This document shows, piece after piece, positions 57,060 through 64,000 of a stretch of DNA of 64,000 nt. The DNA comes from Laccaria trichodermophora (taxonomy: Eukaryota > Basidiomycota > Agaricomycetes > Agaricales > Hydnangiaceae): NCBI GenBank assembly GCA_018417955.1, contig JACTVC010000020.1, forward strand, positions 1 to 64,000, read 5' to 3'. Under the pieces are notes generated by a model. That model saw nothing but the letters and a program-made list of their open reading frames with translations, was not told the DNA's origin and made no database searches. Numbering within the stretch: position 1 is the first letter of the stretch; the number at the start of each line of letters is the position of its first letter. The translations under genes were made by a program, and so were the position numbers.

Positions 57060-59060
57060 TCCCAGTGTTGCCTAAAGAAAAATGCATAACTTTACCAAAT
57101 CAAGTCCAATCCTGATGAAATAAAATGCAGAAAAAATGTAAAATTTCAGGAGTCATGATTGTATACAATTCATTGAAACATATTATGTAAGAAGGTCAAA
57201 TTTAAAATAAACATACATTTTCAAAGAGAAATCTGAAGCTCACCAACATAAAATCTAAACTAAATGAAAAAAAAACCAAGAAAAAATATAGTGTGTTTTT
57301 GAGTATATTATGTAATAAAAGCTGTATGCACAAATAGACATATGTGTGCACAAATCAAGCCAATGCAAGCTTTTTTCAATGAAGACATAACAATAAATGA
57401 GCATAAAATCAGAGAAAATGACTGATGGTGTTGGGGTGTTGCTCACTGATGGTGGCCAGGGCACATTTCTAAATAAGGAAATATGTGCTTTTTCACAGGT
57501 AAAATAGCAATAAAATGGCAGAGAAATCAGAAAAAATTGAGGGTGGTGTTTACTGCTGGTAATGATGTTGGAGGTTGATTTCAGGGTCCAGGGCACATTT
57601 CCAAATATAGTAAAATAGCCAAAAATATCCAGGAAATAGCCAGAAAATCATAAAAAAATGGAGGATAGTGGTGATAACCTTGGGTAATGTTGTCAGAGTT
57701 CAGAGGATAGTCCCAATATGATGAAATAGTCAGAAAATGGTCAGAAAATCAGAAAGAAATAAGTCATGGTGCTTATTGCCAGACATAACCTTGGGTAATA
57801 TTGTCAGGGTCTAGAGTCTAGTTCTAAATAGAATAATATACACCTAAAAATAGCCAGAAAATAGCTAGAAAATCAGAAATAAATGGGGGATGGCACCCAT
57901 TGCAGTAATAACATTGGGTAATGTTGTCAGGGTCTAGTTCTGAATATGGTCATATATCCAAAAAAGGCCAGAAAACTGTTAGAAAATCAGAAAGAAATGG
58001 AGGATGGTGCTTATTGCCAGTGATAACATTGAGTAACATTGTCAGAGTCCAGGTTCTAGTTCCAAATAGAGTAATATGGTCAAGAATCAGAAAAAAATGG
58101 GACATGGTGCTTATTGCTGGTGATATCATTGGGTAACATTGTCAGGGTCCAGAGTCTAGTTCTAAATATGGTAATATAACAAAAAATAGCTAGAAAATGG
58201 GCAAAAAAATCAGAAAAAAATGGTGGATGGTGCTCATTGCTGTGATAATGTTTGGTAATGTTGTCAGGGTCAAGGGTCCAGTTCCAAATATGGTAATAGA
58301 TCAAAAAAATGTAAGAAAATAGTGAAAAAATTGAAAAAAAAAGTTTGAATGGTATATAGAATGTCATGCACTATCTTCAGAGTCCATACAAAAAAAGACA
58401 ATATCATCTACTTTGACTAAAAATTGGAGAAAACAAAGCACAGAATAATTTGTCTATTAGGGCCCATGTAATGGGATGTTGGGATAATGGTCACATGACC
58501 ACTTACAAAAAATATTCAACAAATGGAAGTTGTAGCACTACACTGTAAAGTGCTGCTGTTGTAGAGATAAGCTAACTTTGTAGTCTATGTTTGACATCTG
58601 CAGTCTTTTATTGTATATCAGTAAACTTTGTAGTATAAGTTTGCTAAAGTGTTCAGGGTACAGAGCAGACATCCAAATATGGTAATCCATTTAAAATAGT
58701 CATAAAATGTCAAAGAAATGAGTGAAAATTGAAGAATGGTGCTTATTGTTAGTAATGATGTTAGGTAACAGTTTCAGGCTTTAGGGTAGACTTCCAAATA
58801 TGGTAACCTACTTGCATATAATCAGAAAATCAGCAAAAAATGAGAAAAACATAGAAATGTTTTCATTGATGATGATGATGCTGGGGTAATTTGTTTAGAA
58901 TTCAAAAGAAGACTTATATAGAAACATTTACTTGTTTGTTTGTGATAAAAATGTACCCAGAAAAACAGAAAAAAGGAGAAAAAGTAGAAATTGGTTTCTA
59001 TTGCCTTTGCAAAAAAAGGAGGACTCGTTTCTGCCATGCTTGCAATGGCCTCTTACACAA
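57060..59060 (+). repeat. Repeat family B, copy 1
   Basis: Modules of about 105-125 bp, each with tcagggtc(c/t)agag, ttc(t/c)aaata(t/g)(g/a)gtaatat, agccagaaaat and aaaaatgg(a/g)ggatggtgctcattgc. Its end, 59030-59060, reads ggactcgtttctgccatgcttgcaatggcc...acacaa and is followed by GT. The left end is not defined. The end sequence is related to that of family A. It sits inside a composite E repeat, whose sequence gaatatggtagacatgtggcactc resumes right after the GT. Confidence 0.82.
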
Positions 59061-59090
59061 GTGAATATGGTAGACATGTGGCACTCAAAT

Positions 59091-59337
59091 TGTTTGGACT
59101 GGCCAAGACAATGACAAGCATGCAAAGGAAACAGACAAGATGTGGTAGATAGATACATTGCACAAATCGTTTGGACTGGCCAAGACAAGAAAGAGTGCAA
59201 GACAGCAAAGTGTACAGCACACCACCTGCTTTGGATGTGGCATTATGTGTGTTGCATTTGGATTAACCAAGACGACAACAACACAATGGATGTGGCATCA
59301 CAGAATGCTCTGTGTCACGTTTGGATTGACCAAGACG
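59091..59337 (+). repeat. Family E hairpin cluster, four decayed copies
   Basis: Copies at 59091-59110 (TGT/ACA stem), 59168-59187, 59255-59274 (loop TTAAT on the minus strand) and 59318-59337 (loop TCAAT, CGT/ACG stem). The TTGG/CCAA part is kept in all four. Confidence 0.82.
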
Positions 59338-59390
59338 ATGACAACAGGGTTTGTACTTAGCAAGCAGAAGTTGACATTGAGTCTTCGGAA

Positions 59391-59475
59391 GCATCCGAAA
59401 ATGACGTACTTCCCTTGCGGGCTACCTTTGATTTTGAAGGTAACCCGCAAGGGAAGTACGTCATTTTCGGAGATT
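59391..59475. mobile_element. Foldback element of about 80 bp
   Basis: Arms of about 34 bp (one mismatch) starting TCCGAAAATGACGTAC and ending in its complement, with an 8-base loop around gattttg. Outside them an AAGCATC/GATGCTT pair is offset by a small indel. Fresh-looking MITE-like structure. Confidence 0.88.
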
Positions 59476-59499
59476 TCCGATGCTTACAAATCCAGCCTA

Positions 59500-61221
59500 T
59501 ACACATTATATTAGCTGTAAAGGGCTTGCTGCTTGCGACAATGAACTTAGGGTGTTGCTCACTGTTGGTGGCGACGTCGGGGGTCGTTTTCAGGGTCCAG
59601 GGCGCATTTCTAAATAAGGAAATGTGCGCATTTTCAGATGTAAAACAGCAATAAAATAGCAGAAAAATCACAAAAATCACAAAAAATTGAGGGTAGTCTG
59701 GTAATGATGTTGGAGTTTGTTTTCAGGGTTCAGGGCACATTTTCAAATAAGAAAATGTGTGCATTTTCAGATGTAAAATAGCAATAAAATAGCAGAAAAA
59801 TCAGAAAAAAATTGAGGGTGCTGCTTACTGCTGGTAATGATGTTGGAGGTTGTTTTCAGGGTCCAGGGTATATTTCCAAATATGGTAATATAGCCAACAA
59901 TAGCCAGAAAATCAGAAAAAAAAATGGAGGATAGTGGTGATAACCTTGGGTAATGTTGTCAAGGTTCAGAGGCTATTCTCATCATGGTAATATAACCAGA
60001 GATAGCTAGAAAATAGCCAGAAAATCAGAAAGAAATGAGGGATGGTGCTTATTGCCAGTGATAACCTTGGGTAACATTGTCAGAGTCCAGAGTCTAGTTC
60101 CAAATAGAGTAATATAGACCCAAAAATAGCCAGAAAATAGCTAGAAAATCAGAAAAAAATGGGGGATGGTGCCCACTGCAGTGATAACATTGGGTAATCT
60201 TGTCAGGGTCTAGTTCTATATATGGTAATATATCCAAAAAAAAGCCAGAAAACTGTTATAAAATCAGAAAGAAATGGAGGATGGTGCTTAGATATCATTG
60301 GGTAACATTGTCAGGGTCCAGAGTCTAGTTCCAAATATGGTAATATAACAAAGAATAGCCAGAAAATGGGCAAAAAATCAGAAAAAAATGGTGGATGGTG
60401 CTCATTGCTGCGATAATGTTTGGTAATGTTGTCAGGGTCAAGGGTCCAGCTCCAAATATGGTAATAGATCCAAAAATTGCTGGAATATAGTGGAAAAATT
60501 GAAAAAAAAAAGAAAGTTTGAATGGTATGTAGAATGTCAGGCACTACCTTCAGAGTCCATACCAAAAAAGAAAATATCATCTACTTTGACCAAAAACTGG
60601 AGAAAACCAAGCAAATAATAACTTTGTCTATTACAGCCTATTGGTAATGGGATGATGGGATGATTGTCACATGATCAGTTACCAAAAATAGTCAACAAAT
60701 GGAAGTTGTAGCCCTACACTGAAAGTGCTCCTGTTGTAGAGATAATCTAACTTTGTAGTCTATGTCTGACATCTGCAGTCTTTTATTGTATATTAGTAAA
60801 CTTTGTAGTATAAGTTTGCTAAAGTGTTCAGGGTATAGAGCAGACATCCAAATATGGTAATCCATTAAAAATAGTCATACAATCTGTGAAAATTGAAGGA
60901 TGGTGCTTATTGTTAGTAATGATGTTGGGTAACAGTTTCAGGCTCTAGGGTAGATTTCCAAATATGGTAATCTACCTGCATATAATGAGAAAATGAGAAA
61001 AAAATAAGAAAAACATAGAAATGTTTTTTATTGATGGTGATGATGCTGGGGTAATTTGTTTAGAATCCAGAAGAAGACTTATATAGGAAGATTTACTGGT
61101 TTGTGATTAAAATGTACCCAGAAAGACAGAAAAAAGGAGAAAAAGTAGAAATTGGTTTCTATTGCCTTTGCAAAAAAAGGAGGACTCGTTTCTGCCATGC
61201 TTGCAATGGCCTCTAACACAA
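59500..61221 (+). repeat. Repeat family B, copy 2
   Basis: Repeats the module order of copy 1 about 2.15 kb further on (for example 58380 matches 60548 and 59000 matches 61160). It ends at 61221 with ...ctctaacacaa followed by GT, directly against the gag-like ORF, which it cuts. Confidence 0.85.
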
Positions 61222-61920
61222 GTCTGTTGAAAGGTCGTTACCATTTGTCTCCCCAGTATATTCCTCTAAAAGCCTGGCCATTGGAGAATCCTTGAACGCT
61301 GAGGCGTTACCCCTATAGCCTATGGGAAGCTCCGTCTCCTCTCCTTCTACTATGGTATCGAATCCCGTTGCTTGCATGGCTGGCTTCAGGGTTGACAAAG
61401 ATTCTGCGTATTGTGAAGAAGCGATCGTTGAAGTCGGAGAAGCAGGGATGACAGGAGGTTGAACTATAACTCCTGATGCCAGGGAAACTGTAACGTCAGA
61501 TGTCGCTTGTCTGGTAGATTGCATACTGTGGTTAAATGAAGTTAACGGCAAAGTAGGTTTCGTTGGTAACTTCTTCGAGGTGGAGTCAGCTATGGCTGAG
61601 TTCTGAAATACCGCAGAGGCTTTAGGCTTTGTGGTTGAGACTTTCGTAGTTAAACCTTTGACTGGGGAAACTGATTGCGATGATGATCGCAATTGCAATC
61701 GGTGTTTATCGCTAGCGCCTTCTTGAGTTGTTTTCGGGATGCACGACAAGCGTGAAAAGGAAAATGATGGATGGCTAGCATTCAAAGAACGACTAGTGGT
61801 GGGTGCAGGGGTAGGGGTAGGAATTGATTCAGAAGTTATAGAGGTTCGTCAAGATAATTCCTCAATGGAAGTGGTTTTGTAGTTGGCCAGGTTGTCGCTA
61901 ATTCCCACAGTGTCCACCTT
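61222..61920 (-). pseudogene. LTR-retrotransposon gag N-terminal fragment
   Basis: Continuous ORF of 190 residues (61213-61785; the last few residues come from repeat B) rich in Ser/Thr/Pro with SPMARLLEEYTGET, similar to SPMYNLWLEYCEEGES in the gag at 34601. Upstream, VDTVGISDNLANYKTTSIEELS leads from the candidate primer-binding stretch (TGGACACTGTGG, minus strand) to a stop at about 61850, so the frame is broken there. The part beyond repeat B is missing. Confidence 0.65.
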
Positions 61921-62470
61921 TGTAACAGGTGTTCCGTGAGCGGCTTGTCCAGTGGGTTGTTAGCTAACGACAAGGGGTCTGGCAAACGTGACAGCTATAA
62001 GAGTTGCAAAGGTGTGAAGACCAATCTATGCGATTGGTCCGAGTTTAGTGTGTACTAAGTGGAGATCATATGAGCTTCGGATATCTGTTGCACGATCTCT
62101 ACTCTCCCTCAGGAAATCCTTAAGAGAGCAGTACACGGGAAACAGCTTAACGTAGTAGCGGAATACTTCTGGAAGAGTATTCAGTGATCTAACAAGACCA
62201 AATCACTTACTTGACTTGCAGGAGGGAAAGCAATACAACGCTTGATCCGAACGTGAAGTTATGCAGTGGTGGTTTGGTGAATAGAAAAGATGAAAAAGTA
62301 CATGTGTAACTAAGGTTATGTAAACAAGTTGAATCATTGTATTTTGTAATCAAATATAATTCGCAGTAATGTGATTGGACAAGGGGCTCGCCCTATGGAG
62401 GAAGCAAGGCTTGCGACATTCCTGAGGGGAAATTATATAGGAGTGCACCTAGTACTAGGTATCCGTTACA
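61921..62470 (-). mobile_element. Complete LTR, 550 bp
   Basis: On the minus strand it starts TGTAACGG and ends CTGTTACA, giving matching TGTAAC/GTTACA ends with the TG...CA rule. A TATATAATT box lies at about 62432-62440 on the minus strand. It is followed by AAGG and the candidate primer-binding stretch TGGACACTGTGG. The partner LTR is not in the window. Confidence 0.8.
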
Positions 62471-62889
62471 GGTTCCACCAATCGTGCCTTCACCTCACCT
62501 GCCTTCAGCTTCCCCCCCCATGCCTTTGGTTTCACCTACCACGTCTTCACCTTACCTGCCTTACTCCCCCATGCCTCTGGTTCAACCTCCAAGTACACAA
62601 CCCATGGTGAACCAGACAGACAAGGTTGACAACCATGACTTTGATAGGTTGGATGAATTTGAGGAAGATGATGATGTTGAAGAGCTCAGAGAGTTCTTGG
62701 AGTCATTTGATGATGATGCAGAGCTGAGCCTCTCCCTTGAAACTGCCACCAATGTTTCACTTTATATGGATTCTGAGGATGCAAGGGATGACAGTGATGT
62801 AGAACTTGACGATATGGCAGCGCATCTGGGCATGATTCCAATGGTGAGGAAGGACAGGGTAGCTCAGGTTCAGATGCTGAATTTTAAAC
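62471..62889 (+). pseudogene. Gene fragment between an LTR and family A
   Basis: A plus-strand frame encodes a proline-rich stretch (PSPHLPSASPPMPLVSP, repeated as SSPYLPYSPMPLVQPP) and an acidic one (DEFEEDDDVEELREFLESF and ARDDSDVELDDMAAHLG). It is open on the left up to the LTR end and runs on the right into family A (the terminal GVGQCFAWHV is repeat sequence). It looks like an internal exon of a gene cut on both sides. Family unknown. Confidence 0.5.
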
Positions 62890-64000
62890 TTGTGGGTGTG
62901 GGCCAGTGCTTTGCATGGCATGTATGAGTCCTTTCTGTGGACTTGAAATTTGATTTTAGGAAATTGGTCATGTGACCACCCTCCTGACATTCAATCAGCT
63001 GCAATGACATGTAATCACTTTATGATTTTCTGAGTTTTGTTCTATATTTGCAAATAGGCCCTGAGCCCTGAGCCTAGCTATCAATATCATAGCAACAATG
63101 TGTCCTATTCCTATTTTTTTTTTTTTTTTTTTTGATTTTATAGCAAAAATTTCCAAATTTATAACTATTTTTCTGTTTATGGTAAATTATTCCCACAGTC
63201 CTGTTTGCATATATCTCAGGAGGTTAGTTATACTTTGTAACCTATAATAGCATGCTCTATATATCTGTGATGAATTTTCTTTTGTGGTTAAAATTTCCCA
63301 TGGTATCAGAAACATAGCCCCTCACTTAGCTCCATTAACAAAAATTGCAGCCCCTTTCCTTACCTTTACAAATATATATAAATAATATCATGCAGACCAT
63401 TCCTCATTGAGAAAAACACAAAATACTGAAAAAACTGGACACTTTTTGGAAATTGTCATGCATTTTTGACCAATATCTCAAAGTGCAAGATGGCTGGTCT
63501 GATGATATTGCATAATATGATAATATTTTACATAGTTGTCTTAATTTTCTATATTTGGATATGGACCCTGAATACTGGACACAGCCCCTCATATATCATG
63601 GCAACAAAAAAGTATCATTTTGATTTTTCACTCATTTTTTTCTGATTTGCTAGCCATTTTTCTTACTTTGTTCTATATTTAGATATGGACCCTAAACCCT
63701 GAACACAGCCCCTTCAACACCATGGCAACAGAGAAGATCCCAATGGATTTTTGGGTATTATTTTCTGATATTCTGGCAACTTTTAGCTGGCTTCTATATT
63801 TAGATATTGACCCTGAACCCTGAACACAGCCTCCCCAACTTACTAAGCAATATTCTGATTTTCTACATATTTTTTGCCATTTTTCCTGATTTTATGACTG
63901 CTTTTCTGTTCAAGAGAAAAGGTTCCTGCAGTGATGAAAGGTAAATGAATCAATCAATCAATGAATCAATCAATGAAAAATTTGCCTAAGTCCTCAGTTA
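62890..64000 (-). repeat. Repeat family A, copy 6, inverted, runs off the window
   Basis: Begins TTGTGGGTGTGGGCC after AC (the GT flank on the other strand) and continues through the standard modules in reverse to ttgcctaagtcctcagtta at the window end, about 50 bp short of where the terminal hairpin should be. A run of about 19 t lies near 63115. Confidence 0.9.

Noticed and set aside
57255..60580. Phe-rich minus-strand ORFs in family B
   Set aside because: Translations of the repeated A-rich modules.

Overview
The window reads as accessory, transposon-rich DNA from a mushroom-forming basidiomycete (Agaricomycetes). The evidence is many short GT-AG introns (about 47-60 nt), a Helitron of the fungal RepHel type, two KDZ-type transposases, a TET/JBP-like dioxygenase gene, LTR-retrotransposon gag fragments, and several hypothetical protein families that I recall as expanded in agarics. 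I saw no tRNA, rRNA or bacterial-type feature. All assignments come from reading the sequence by eye; no search was run.

Layout. 1-6990 (minus): a Helitron (Rep with HUH and two-Tyr motifs, plus Pif1-like helicase) broken by several frameshifts; its 3' end lies left of the window. 7100-9668 (minus): an intact two-exon gene of unknown function. 9.7-13.3 kb: non-coding DNA packed with small hairpins, a 619-bp tandem duplication and an array of perfect palindromes spaced exactly 152 bp apart. 14.0-15.8 kb: a decayed gene. 16.7-19.45 kb: an apparently intact 10-exon TET/JBP-like gene. 19.45-23.1 kb: three copies of repeat family A. 23.1-25.4 kb (plus), 26.2-28.5 kb (minus, 14 exons) and 32.7-33.9 kb (plus): spliced genes of unknown function. 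29.15-31.86 kb (minus): a nucleotidyltransferase-like gene split by a family-A copy. 34.6-36.2 kb: gag and an LTR fragment. 36.2-41.8 kb: two KDZ transposase relics facing each other tail to tail across a minisatellite. 43-50 kb: more family A and family C elements and a second gag fragment. 50.3-53.2 and 53.7-56.0 kb: two arrays of a 160-bp satellite, the first with a 320-bp higher-order unit. 56-61.2 kb: foldback elements and two copies of repeat family B. 61.2-62.5 kb: gag plus a complete LTR. The window ends inside another family-A copy.

How the parts relate. Mobile elements have cut into almost every gene-like unit. Family A split the nucleotidyltransferase-like gene, abuts the stop codon of the TET/JBP-like gene, and abuts the start of its neighbour. 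Families A and B share a terminal motif and have GT next to their ends. Family A also starts with the same type of hairpin (AYGAGTCC stem, GAGTTTACGA loop) that heads family C and the satellite blocks D. Older repeat copies show CG changed to TG or CA, as expected for methylated DNA, while a candidate 5-methylcytosine oxidase gene sits in the same region. The least explained signals are the A/B/C/D element group, a 53-bp foldback element in about eight copies, a bulged hairpin (CGTC-TTGG, loop CCAGT, CCAAACG) in more than 20 copies, and the 152-bp palindrome array.
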